A DNA stretch of 64,000 nt from Bacteroidota bacterium (GTDB lineage: Bacteria; Bacteroidota; Bacteroidia; Cytophagales; Cytophagaceae): the NCBI GenBank assembly GCA_023392125.1, contig JAEVZS010000012.1:1-64000 (forward strand), in the 5' to 3' direction. The first letter of the stretch is position 1, and each line of letters starts with the position of its first letter. Both the position numbers and the translations under genes were made by a program. Shown here in pieces: positions 52,527 to 59,996 of the stretch. The notes under the pieces are model-generated. The model was not told the DNA's origin and ran no database searches. It was given only the letters and a program-made list of their open reading frames with translations.

Positions 52527-52862
52527 ATGAAACCAATTATTTATGCTTGTGCAGGCTGTTCCGGAGCGGGACAAATTGCCTATAAGCTGGCCTTAAAAAT
52601 GGACCGGGAGCAGGTAGCCGAAATGTCATGCCTGGCAGGGCTTGCTTCCGGCAAAAAAACCTTTACCTCAAAAATCAAAGACCGCCCGGTATGGATTATC
52701 GATGGCTGTGCTATTGAATGTGCCAAATCAATTTTAAAAAATATGGGTATCAGGGAAGCAAAACATATACAATTGCATAAATTTGGCATCAAAAAAAATC
52801 AGAGCCCCGATGAAGGGGTAGACCTGAACCATTTACAGATACTGGCCAGTCATGAGGAATAA
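52527..52862 (+). CDS. DGC-domain putative zinc/metal-binding protein
   Basis: A 111-residue protein of the DGC family: N-terminal YACAGCSGAGQIAYKLAL, central EMSCLAGLASG and the eponymous IDGCAIECAKSIL. Six cysteines in three pairs suggest a metal or Fe-S site. Function unknown; homologues occur beside redox and NO-related genes. It overlaps the following membrane gene by 11 bp, so the two are co-translated, and it is divergent from the nos operon behind both operator types. Confidence 0.82.
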   Translation: MKPIIYACAGCSGAGQIAYKLALKMDREQVAEMSCLAGLASGKKTFTSKIKDRPVWIIDGCAIECAKSILKNMGIREAKHIQLHKFGIKKNQSPDEGVDLNHLQILASHEE

Positions 52863-54093
52863 TAACCGGAACAGCTACAGTTACCTGATTCCATTAATAA
52901 ACCTTCTGGTAGCAATGCTACTCGGGCTATTATTGAGGTATATTCCTGTTCAGAGCAGCCTTTCACTAAACTACAAATTCCTCCTGCATGCGCATTCCCA
53001 TGTAGCTTTTCTGGGCTGGATTTTCATGGCTTTATTTGCCCTGATCCTGAAGGTATTTCTTAATACAACTCCCTTTCAATCCCCGAAATATCGCACCCAG
53101 TACTGGATCTCGCAGCTATCAGTTACCGGTATGCTGATTTTTTTCCCGATTCAGGGCTATGCCTTGTTTTCCATATTATTTTCCACCTTACATATATTGG
53201 TATCCTGGTGGTTTTCCTATTCCCTGCTCAATGATTTCAAAGCAAACAAACTGATAAAAGACCGGTTTCCCATATCTGTAAAATTTATAAAAGCCTCACT
53301 GCTCTTTCTGATACTTTCCTCTGCGGGTCCTTTCGCACTGGGCGCTTTTATGGCAAAAGGGCTTTCATCACATCCGGTATACGATCTTTCTATCTATTTT
53401 TATCTGCATTTTCAATACAACGGATGGTTTGCTTTTGCGCTCATAGGGATAATAATTGCCATATACGAGTCAAAATTATCAGTAAAAAATACAAAGAGCC
53501 TCCACTATTTTTTCTGGCTGATGTTCCTGTCCTGCATTCCGGGATATTTATTATCGACCCTTTATCTCAATCCCGCAAGACCGGTCTTTCTGGTAGCCTT
53601 AGCTTCGGCCCTGGCTCAGATTGCGGCCATATTCTTTGCCAGGAAAGCGCTTCATGATATTAAGCCTGTTGCCAGAAACAGTGCCCTGGCAGCCTTTATG
53701 ATCCGTTTAGCCTTTGCTTGCTTTATTGGTAAGGTAGTACTTCAGTCAGGCTCTGTATTTATACCGCATTTGCTAATCAGAAACTTTATAATCGGTTATC
53801 TGCACCTGACCCTGATAGGTTTTATTTCATTTGCTCTGCTGAGCCTGTTTGTATACTACAGCTGGCTAAAAGAAAGCAACCTTTTCAATCTGTCCATAAT
53901 ACTTATAATCATAGGGTTTGCAGGCAGCGAAATTGTGATCTTCGGGCAGGGTCTTTTGCCTTTCTTCGGTATGCATATCCCTTATTATCTGCCGGTTTTA
54001 TTTGCCGTCAGCGCATTAATGCCCATAGGTATTGCTTTAATTCTTTTAGACAGATTAAGAGAAAAACCTAGCTCAGCAGCTTCCGGTACGTAG
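52852..54093 (+). CDS. Polytopic heme-copper-oxidase-like membrane protein
   Basis: A 413-residue protein with about twelve predicted helices and histidines placed as in oxidase subunit I-like families: LLHAHSHVAFLGW near 43-55, FYLHFQYNGWF around 180-190 and YLHLTLIGF around 315-323. This resembles the NnrS/COX1-like group and is a remote relative of the protein at 43680-44954 (shared H.H...GW motif). It may bind heme; catalysis (for example NO reduction) cannot be inferred. It follows the DGC gene with an 11-bp overlap, and its 3' end overlaps the convergent hydroxylase-acyltransferase gene by 26 bp. Confidence 0.65.
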   Translation: MRNNNRNSYSYLIPLINLLVAMLLGLLLRYIPVQSSLSLNYKFLLHAHSHVAFLGWIFMALFALILKVFLNTTPFQSPKYRTQYWISQLSVTGMLIFFPIQGYALFSILFSTLHILVSWWFSYSLLNDFKANKLIKDRFPISVKFIKASLLFLILSSAGPFALGAFMAKGLSSHPVYDLSIYFYLHFQYNGWFAFALIGIIIAIYESKLSVKNTKSLHYFFWLMFLSCIPGYLLSTLYLNPARPVFLVALASALAQIAAIFFARKALHDIKPVARNSALAAFMIRLAFACFIGKVVLQSGSVFIPHLLIRNFIIGYLHLTLIGFISFALLSLFVYYSWLKESNLFNLSIILIIIGFAGSEIVIFGQGLLPFFGMHIPYYLPVLFAVSALMPIGIALILLDRLREKPSSAASGT

Positions 54094-55804
54094 CGTGCCG
54101 CATTTCGGGTACTGCCCCCATAGCACGATGAATGGCAATCATTTTCTGATTAAAGTCTCCAACCCATGCAAGCTGTATACAGCTGAAATTCGGCTTGTCC
54201 ATACAGGCTTTAAAGGCTTTATAAATGAGCGCTGACTCCAGTCCCAGGCATTGAAAATCAGGAACAACACCCATTACCACCACCCGTACTCTGGTAAATC
54301 CTTTGAAATATTTAAAGAATAAAAACTTGATCCCGGACAGGAAAGTAAATTTTCCGCCTGTATTTTTTAAAGCTTCATTCAGATCGGGCAACCCGACAAG
54401 CAATCCTGCAGGCTTTTCATCTACATAGGCAAACCAGATAAAGGATTCCACCAATACAGGCTTTAGCTGCAATAATGACCGTTCAAGATACTCTTCCGAA
54501 ATCGGTCTGAAGCCTTCAAATGACGACCAGGCCGCATTATAAATCTCTGCAAAATCTCTGACAAACCTGTCTTTCTCTTTATAGCTGAAATGCTCAAACG
54601 TGTATCTGCTGTTGCGGCACACCCTTTCCGAGATCCTGACAAACCTTTCGGGCAGGCTGTTTTTTACCTCTATCTGATTGGTCAGCTGCTCGTACTGCTT
54701 TTCAAATCCGTATTTCTCCAAAAAATCCTTATAATAAGGTGGATTATAATTCATGCCATAAGAAGACGATTCAAACCCATCGATCAGCAATCCCCAGTAT
54801 TTATCATTTTCACCAAAGTTTACAGGGCCGTCAACCGCATCTACCTGATAATAGTCTTTCAGCCACCTGGTAGCAACATCCAGCAGGCTCTTTGCAACAT
54901 TCTCTTCTTCAACACATTCAAAAAAGCCGATACGGCCAATCTTTTTGCCTGATTCATACATTTTGGTAAAGTCAATAAAAGCGGCTATCCTTCCCAATAC
55001 ATCCTGATGCTGATTAACAACAATCCATCGCCTGGCAGCGCCACGTTTGTAATAGGGATTAAAGTCCGGGTCAAAAATATTCTGAATTTCTGAATGCAAA
55101 GGTGAAATCCAGAATGGATTGTTCTGATAAATAATTGCGGGTATCTCCAGAAAAGCCTTCTCATGCGCAGGTTTCAGAACTTCGATAAGCTCGAAGCTTT
55201 TTCCGTTTTTCAGCAGCAAAGGGTTTGCTTCAAGAAGTAAATGCCGGGGAGGATTTGTGTGAAAAAGCCAATCCCAAAACATAGTGGTTACACCAAACGC
55301 TTTTTCATGGTAACTGCTATGATGCAAAAAATGATTTTTGCTCAGGGGAAACAAAAAGTCGCCTTGCCGGGAGGGCACATAGTGCTGAATATAGTGAAGA
55401 ACAATAAATAAAGAATAACCAAACAGAAAGCCCGCCAGCGCAGGTACTACAGAAGAGGATAAAACGATAAAGCCGGTAAGGCCGGCAAAAAAAATGCTCA
55501 TAAGCAAAATGCCCGGGTGAATAACCAGGTATCTGGGATTGTCAGGATCAGAATGATGCCAATGATGGAACCTTGAAAAAGTTTTCACTGAAATTTCATG
55601 CAAAAAAAATCGATTCAGAAGGTATTCGTACAACGTCCAGAAAACAAACCCTGATAAGAATAAAAAAGGAATCCGGATACTTGTTGTCAACACAAAAGCA
55701 TAAACCAGAAGCGCCATGCTGCTCAGCAGGCTGATAGAAAATGTAAAAAGCAGGGCCGGAGTCTGAAAAAATACCTGAAAAGGATGTTTACTCTCTGAAG
55801 TCAT
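54068..55804 (-). CDS. Fatty acid hydroxylase domain fused to a GNAT-like domain
   Basis: A 578-residue protein. Residues ~1-200 are a fatty acid hydroxylase/sterol desaturase membrane domain with its histidine clusters: LLNRFFLHE, FHHWHHSD at ~78-85, LHYIQHYV and NHFLHHSSYHEKAFG around 155-170. Residues ~210-578 form two GNAT-fold-like halves (YYKRGAARRWIVVNQHQDVLGRIAAF; VVVMGVVPDFQCLGLESALIYKAF is the acyl-CoA-type P-loop region). Such C-terminal domains occur alone in many Bacteroidota and near lipid genes. Start taken at 55804 because the upstream codons run into the operator. Lipid modification is likely; the fusion is unusual. It lies directly behind a Crp/Fnr operator. Confidence 0.72.
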   Translation of the reverse strand: MTSESKHPFQVFFQTPALLFTFSISLLSSMALLVYAFVLTTSIRIPFLFLSGFVFWTLYEYLLNRFFLHEISVKTFSRFHHWHHSDPDNPRYLVIHPGILLMSIFFAGLTGFIVLSSSVVPALAGFLFGYSLFIVLHYIQHYVPSRQGDFLFPLSKNHFLHHSSYHEKAFGVTTMFWDWLFHTNPPRHLLLEANPLLLKNGKSFELIEVLKPAHEKAFLEIPAIIYQNNPFWISPLHSEIQNIFDPDFNPYYKRGAARRWIVVNQHQDVLGRIAAFIDFTKMYESGKKIGRIGFFECVEEENVAKSLLDVATRWLKDYYQVDAVDGPVNFGENDKYWGLLIDGFESSSYGMNYNPPYYKDFLEKYGFEKQYEQLTNQIEVKNSLPERFVRISERVCRNSRYTFEHFSYKEKDRFVRDFAEIYNAAWSSFEGFRPISEEYLERSLLQLKPVLVESFIWFAYVDEKPAGLLVGLPDLNEALKNTGGKFTFLSGIKFLFFKYFKGFTRVRVVVMGVVPDFQCLGLESALIYKAFKACMDKPNFSCIQLAWVGDFNQKMIAIHRAMGAVPEMRHATYRKLLS

Positions 55805-55856
55805 ATCGTCAAATGCTAAGTTCCTGACGAATGTATCCAGAGCAGGCGTACACATC

Positions 55857-55872
55857 AATGATCTATGTCATT
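55857..55872 (-). promoter_or_regulatory. Crp/Fnr-family operator, site 5 (AATGATCTATGTCATT)
   Basis: Palindrome 53 bp upstream of the hydroxylase-acyltransferase start and touching the last codon of the crp/fnr gene. Position suits control of the downstream gene independent of the regulator gene. Confidence 0.65.
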
Positions 55873-56569
55873 AATCATGCAGATGACTAATTCTAAGCAG
55901 CTTATCATAGTCCAGTATTTTAATTTTACTTCCCTGGGTAACCAGGATTTTTTCTTCCTTAAACTCAGACAGCAATCGTATGGCCGTTTCTTTGGCTGTA
56001 CCCACCAGGTTGCCAAGGTTTTCACGCGATACGGAAAAATATATGCATTTATTCTCGGGGTTATAAACTCTATTCAGCAAAAGCAACGCCTCAGCCAATC
56101 TTTCTCTTACAGGCTTCAGGGCCATCGAAGCCATTCTTGCTTCGGCTTCGCCCAAAGCCAGAGACAATATCTTCATGAGCTTTGACTCGACTAAAGGATT
56201 GCGTTGAAGCATGTCATTGAAATAGTCTTTGGGAACAAAACATACGATGGCATCTTCCAGAACTACAGCAGAGGCTGAATAGCTCGTTTCGGCGAGCAGA
56301 GACCTGTATCCTACAGGATCACCCGGATTCGCTATCCGTATTATCTGCTCTTTGCCTTCTGTATTCTTTTTTATAAGCACCACTTTGCCCGAATTCAGGC
56401 AATACAGACCGAGCGGAGTAGCTCCTTCCTGAAATAAAACTTCACCTTTTTTCAGGGCCTGGCCACTTTTTTTCGAATCAAGATCATCCAGTTCATTTAC
56501 AGTACATAATCCAAAAACAGAGCTGTTCTTGTTCAAACATTCTGAACAACTGGGAGCACGGAACTTCAT
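55871..56569 (-). CDS. Crp/Fnr-family regulator, candidate master regulator of the anaerobic island
   Basis: A 232-residue regulator: N-terminal cysteines C8, C11 and C22 (APSCSECLNKN ... GLC) resembling FNR-type cluster ligands, with C57 and C110 as possible further ligands; a cyclic-nucleotide-binding-like beta-roll (GEVLFQEGATPLGLYCLNSGKVV); a long dimer helix; and a helix-turn-helix SRENLGNLVGTAKETAIRLL whose E and R are those that read TGA half-sites in CRP/FNR. The start at 56569 replaces a longer frame whose extra 29 codons cover the operator region. The box at 56642-56657 implies autoregulation. Whether it senses oxygen by a cluster or NO by heme (DNR/NnrR-like) is unresolved. Confidence 0.85.
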   Translation of the reverse strand: MKFRAPSCSECLNKNSSVFGLCTVNELDDLDSKKSGQALKKGEVLFQEGATPLGLYCLNSGKVVLIKKNTEGKEQIIRIANPGDPVGYRSLLAETSYSASAVVLEDAIVCFVPKDYFNDMLQRNPLVESKLMKILSLALGEAEARMASMALKPVRERLAEALLLLNRVYNPENKCIYFSVSRENLGNLVGTAKETAIRLLSEFKEEKILVTQGSKIKILDYDKLLRISHLHD

Positions 56570-56641
56570 ATCTGAATCGTTAAGCTGGCTCAAATATGCC
56601 TGTTTTTTGTAAATATAAAGCTGATAAAAAAGATTTGACTC

Positions 56642-56657
56642 AATGATATATATCATT
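56642..56657 (-). promoter_or_regulatory. Crp/Fnr-family operator, site 6 (AATGATATATATCATT)
   Basis: A perfect 16-bp palindrome 73 bp upstream of the regulator's own start codon. Also 93 bp upstream of the divergent second crp gene. Confidence 0.72.
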
Positions 56658-56691
56658 GGTTCAATCCTCAGTTTCTGTTTGTGTTTTTTCG

Positions 56692-56699
56692 TACATTTG
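56692..56699 (+). promoter_or_regulatory. Bacteroidota -7 box (TACATTTG)
   Basis: Exact TAnnTTTG match 50 bases before the second Crp/Fnr gene. Confidence 0.4.
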
Positions 56700-56749
56700 A
56701 ATGTATTGGACTATCTGTTTATTGGACAAAAACACAATGATGCCATCCT

Positions 56750-57364
56750 ATGAGTAAAGCACCGGCAAACAGCGCCCCCGCAACAAAAGAAGAACTGCTG
56801 AAATGCATTACCGACCAGAAGCTGCTGAGCAGGGAAGAAATCGATGTGATCATGCAGGCTATCCAGGTGAAAGAGTCTGAAAAAGGAACAATCCTGCTGA
56901 AAGAAGGCGAAGTTGCCAAAAGCTGCTACCTGCTGCTGCGGGGATGCGTACGCCAGTACTATCTGATAGACGGAGAGGAAAAAACGACCTTCTTTTTTAC
57001 CGACGGGCAGGGCTTTTCGTCCTTCAAAAGCACCGCCAGAGGCACTCCTTCCAGTCATTTTCTGGAATGTGTGGAGGACTCTGTGCTGGCCGTAATCCCT
57101 GTCAAAACGGAACTGGAGCTATACCGTAAGTTTCCCAATTTTGAATCCATAAGCCGCCTGGGCATGGAGGAGCAGCTGGGCGATTACCAGGAAATGCTGG
57201 CCCGCTACCTGATCTCCAAGCCGGAAGAGCGCTACCTGGAGCTGCTCAAACGAAGACCCGATCTGGTCAGCCGGGTACCGCAGTATCAGCTGGCCAGCTA
57301 TCTGGGTGTCACTCCCGAAACACTGAGCCGCATCCGCAAACGGATCTTTCACAAAGCGCTCTGA
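56750..57364 (+). CDS. Second Crp/Fnr-family regulator (no cysteine cluster)
   Basis: A 204-residue regulator with a beta-roll effector domain (KESEKGTILLKEGEVAKSCYLLLRG and the ISRLGMEEQLGDYQEMLARYL dimer helix) and a C-terminal helix-turn-helix LASYLGVTPETLSRIRKR. It lacks an N-terminal cysteine cluster, so it is a different sensor from the one at 55871-56569. Such proteins in Bacteroidota often sit next to the gene they control; here a TonB receptor starts 77 bp downstream, and the palindrome TTGACGATCGTCAA lies between them. Its base composition matches the GC-richer region that follows, placing the island boundary at about 56.6 kb. Confidence 0.85.
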   Translation: MSKAPANSAPATKEELLKCITDQKLLSREEIDVIMQAIQVKESEKGTILLKEGEVAKSCYLLLRGCVRQYYLIDGEEKTTFFFTDGQGFSSFKSTARGTPSSHFLECVEDSVLAVIPVKTELELYRKFPNFESISRLGMEEQLGDYQEMLARYLISKPEERYLELLKRRPDLVSRVPQYQLASYLGVTPETLSRIRKRIFHKAL

Positions 57365-57371
57365 GCCGTTC

Positions 57372-57385
57372 TTGACGATCGTCAA
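57372..57385 (+). promoter_or_regulatory. Perfect palindrome TTGACGATCGTCAA, candidate operator of the second Crp/Fnr protein
   Basis: A 14-bp perfect palindrome with TTGA-type half-sites, 8 bp after the regulator's stop and 24 bp upstream of the -7 box of the TonB gene, about where a Crp/Fnr activator or repressor would bind. Different in sequence from the AATGA boxes of the island. Confidence 0.55.
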
Positions 57386-57408
57386 TGAGTAGCGGCAGGT
57401 AGTCAGGC

Positions 57409-57416
57409 TAATTTTG
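57409..57416 (+). promoter_or_regulatory. Bacteroidota -7 box (TAATTTTG)
   Basis: Exact TAnnTTTG match, 26 bases upstream of the TonB receptor start. Confidence 0.55.
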
Positions 57417-57441
57417 CTTCAGCATTAAAGGAAGCAAAATT

Positions 57442-59850
57442 ATGTACAGACCATTTATTATTTCCGTAGTACTAATACTGATATCCATATCCCTCAGAAG
57501 CCAGGGACTCACACAGACTGTCCGGGGTACTGTCACCGATGCAGACAGTCAGTCGCCGCTGGCCGGCGTACAGGTTACCCTCGGCGGCTCCAGCCCGCTT
57601 ATCGGTGTCTATACCAATTCCGACGGTACCTTTGTATTGGAAAACATCCCGATCGGAAGAATCACCCTGCAATTTTCGCTCATAGGCTACCGGACTCAGA
57701 CAGTCTCCGATCTGCTGGTACAATCGGGCAAAGAAACCATTATTCAGACCAGCATGCAGGAATCCGTTCTGCAGCTGGACGTAATTCTGATCACGCCACC
57801 GGACTCCAGAGGCGAAGCCCTCAACGAAATGACCCTGATCAGCGCACGTTCCATATCCTCCAATGCCACCAACCGCTTTGCCGGCGGCTTCAACGATCCG
57901 GCCCGCATCCTGTCCAATTTTGCCGGTGTAAATAATTCGCAGGACGGCAGCGCCGACATCATCGTGCGGGGCAATTCGCCCAAATACATTCAGTGGCGGC
58001 TCGAGGGAGTACCCATCTCCAACCCGAGCCATTTTGGTGATCCCGCCGGGCTGGGAACCGGAGCTCCCAGCGCCTTAAACAACCACATACTGGCCACTTC
58101 CGACTTCCATACCGGTGCGTTCAATGCAGAATTTGGCGATGTGTTGTCGGGTGTTTACGATATACGGCTGCGTACAGGCAATAATCAGCAGCTTGAAGCG
58201 ATGGCCGGTCTTGGAATACTGGGTACTGACATCACGCTGGAAGGACCCTTCACAAAAAGCTACGGTGGTTCCTATCTGGTCAACTACCGCTATTCGACCA
58301 TATCCCTCATCGACGGAATCGGTCTGGTCGACATCGGTGGTGTGCCCACTTTTCAGGACGGCGCCTTTAAAGTCGTTTTGCCGGCAGCGAAGCTCGGCAC
58401 TTTTTCATTATTCGGCCTGTCAGGATACAGCACACTGGATTTTGAAAACGTAGATCCCACTATATTCGCTACTCCCGGCGACAGAGGCCTGCGGGCTGAC
58501 ATACAGGAAGACTACCGCAAAAGAGCGCATCTTTTCAATACAGGCATCAATCACATGCTGTCTCCCGGCCGCAACAGCTATCTTAAAACTACCCTGGCCT
58601 GTTCCAGCGAAGGCATCCGGGACAATATTCTGGAGACCAGCACCGTCAACGATTCCGTATTGTATGCCCGGGACAATTTCAAAAGCCGGATCAGCTCTGC
58701 CGCCTGGCGTGCCAGTATGCTCTACAATCACAAGCTCAGCACCCGCAATACGGTGCAGCTTGGCGCCAACTATACTCTCTTTACGCATACAATGGATATA
58801 AGCCGGCTACGGGACGATACCGATCAGCGGATTTCCCTCACCAATATGGACGCCAACATCGGTACGCTGCGCAACTTTGTGAGCTGGAAGCACCGGATAC
58901 ATGACGACCTGACCATTGTAGCGGGACTGCACAATATGAATGTATTTTTTAACAATAAAAGCACGCTCGAGCCCCGCATAGCAGCCAGCCGGGCAGTCGG
59001 CGGCACACATTCCTTCCGTCTCGGCTACGGCATGCACAGCACCATGGAGCGGATCTATCATTACTTTGCCCGGGTAGAGATGCCGGACGGCAGCATCCCG
59101 GAACCCAACCGCGACTTGGAGCTGCTCAGAGCACACCACTTCGTAGCAGGATATAAAAAGCAGCTGACCCGCAATCTGAGCGCAAAAATCGAAGCATATT
59201 ACCAGCACTTATACAATCTGCCTGTCGAAAACAGCGACAGCAGCATCTACGCCACGATCAACGAGACACCGGACATACGCTTCGCAGATCTGGTCAACAA
59301 AGGCACGGGGCGAAACTATGGTCTGGAGCTGACGCTGGAACGTTTCTTTGCCAACAATTACTATTATATGATCAATGCTTCGGTTTTTGAGTCAAAATAT
59401 ACTCCGCTGGACGGCATCGAGCGCAATACGGCATTTAACAGCAACTACCTGATCAATATACTTGCCGGAAAGGAGTTCCATAATCTGGGAAGAAATAAAA
59501 GCCGGACCTTTAGTGTCAATGGTAAGGTGTTTTTTGGTGGCGGACGAAGAATGATTCCGCTGCTGCGCGACAGTCAGGGGGCATTGGCAGTAGATCCGTC
59601 AGCCAACAGCTACTGGGATTACAGCCGGGCTTATCAGTCTGCACTGGGCAATATTTATACGGTTTCGCTGGCGCTGAGCCACAAATGGAACAAGCCGAAG
59701 GTATCGCATGAGCTGTTTATCAACCTCGACAACCTGACCAACAATCAGGCAAAGCTGACTGAATACTATGCTCCCGGTGAGCCGGGCGGTATCGGTTACC
59801 GCACCACGTTTGGCCTGTTTCCGAATATGATGTACCGCATTTACTTCTGA
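57442..59850 (+). CDS. TonB-dependent receptor with CarboxypepD-like domain
   Basis: An 802-residue outer-membrane receptor: signal peptide (ends RSQGL), carboxypeptidase-regulatory-like sandwich at ~25-115 (VRGTVTDADSQSPLAGVQV, SDGTFVLENIPIG), plug ~130-260 (NNSQDGSADIIVRGNSPKY, ISNPSHFGDP, FHTGAFNAEFGDVLSGVYD) and a barrel ending FGLFPNMMYRIYF. The plug is of the type that lacks a clear siderophore signature. No SusD partner is present, so it is not a classical Sus pair. It is preceded by its own regulator and operator and followed by a strong bidirectional hairpin. Substrate unknown. Confidence 0.85.
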   Translation: MYRPFIISVVLILISISLRSQGLTQTVRGTVTDADSQSPLAGVQVTLGGSSPLIGVYTNSDGTFVLENIPIGRITLQFSLIGYRTQTVSDLLVQSGKETIIQTSMQESVLQLDVILITPPDSRGEALNEMTLISARSISSNATNRFAGGFNDPARILSNFAGVNNSQDGSADIIVRGNSPKYIQWRLEGVPISNPSHFGDPAGLGTGAPSALNNHILATSDFHTGAFNAEFGDVLSGVYDIRLRTGNNQQLEAMAGLGILGTDITLEGPFTKSYGGSYLVNYRYSTISLIDGIGLVDIGGVPTFQDGAFKVVLPAAKLGTFSLFGLSGYSTLDFENVDPTIFATPGDRGLRADIQEDYRKRAHLFNTGINHMLSPGRNSYLKTTLACSSEGIRDNILETSTVNDSVLYARDNFKSRISSAAWRASMLYNHKLSTRNTVQLGANYTLFTHTMDISRLRDDTDQRISLTNMDANIGTLRNFVSWKHRIHDDLTIVAGLHNMNVFFNNKSTLEPRIAASRAVGGTHSFRLGYGMHSTMERIYHYFARVEMPDGSIPEPNRDLELLRAHHFVAGYKKQLTRNLSAKIEAYYQHLYNLPVENSDSSIYATINETPDIRFADLVNKGTGRNYGLELTLERFFANNYYYMINASVFESKYTPLDGIERNTAFNSNYLINILAGKEFHNLGRNKSRTFSVNGKVFFGGGRRMIPLLRDSQGALAVDPSANSYWDYSRAYQSALGNIYTVSLALSHKWNKPKVSHELFINLDNLTNNQAKLTEYYAPGEPGGIGYRTTFGLFPNMMYRIYF

Positions 59851-59898
59851 TCAGGCAACACTATCAGCTAGCTACTCTTTTACAAAGACCATACACCC

Positions 59899-59945
59899 GC
59901 TTCGGTACAACCGGTATGCTCTCTTGCAGCCGGTTGTACCGAAGC
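59899..59945. terminator. Bidirectional hairpin terminator
   Basis: A perfect 16-bp inverted repeat (GCTTCGGTACAACCGG / CCGGTTGTACCGAAGC) with a 15-base loop between the convergent TonB receptor and endo-galactanase genes. Confidence 0.75.
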
Positions 59946-59996
59946 AACCAATACCGGACACTGACTATTATTCTCAGATATCTGAAATATTCTGCT

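Noticed and set aside
45884..54093. Complete denitrification pathway
   Set aside because: Only the N2O reduction step is encoded. No NarG/NapA, NirS/NirK or canonical NorB motifs were found; the two heme-copper-like proteins do not have a full set of catalytic histidines by eye.
56570..56656. Longer N-terminus of the Crp/Fnr gene at 55871-56569
   Set aside because: It would place the start codon inside the perfect palindrome at 56642-56657; the Met before FRAPSCSEC gives normal family length.
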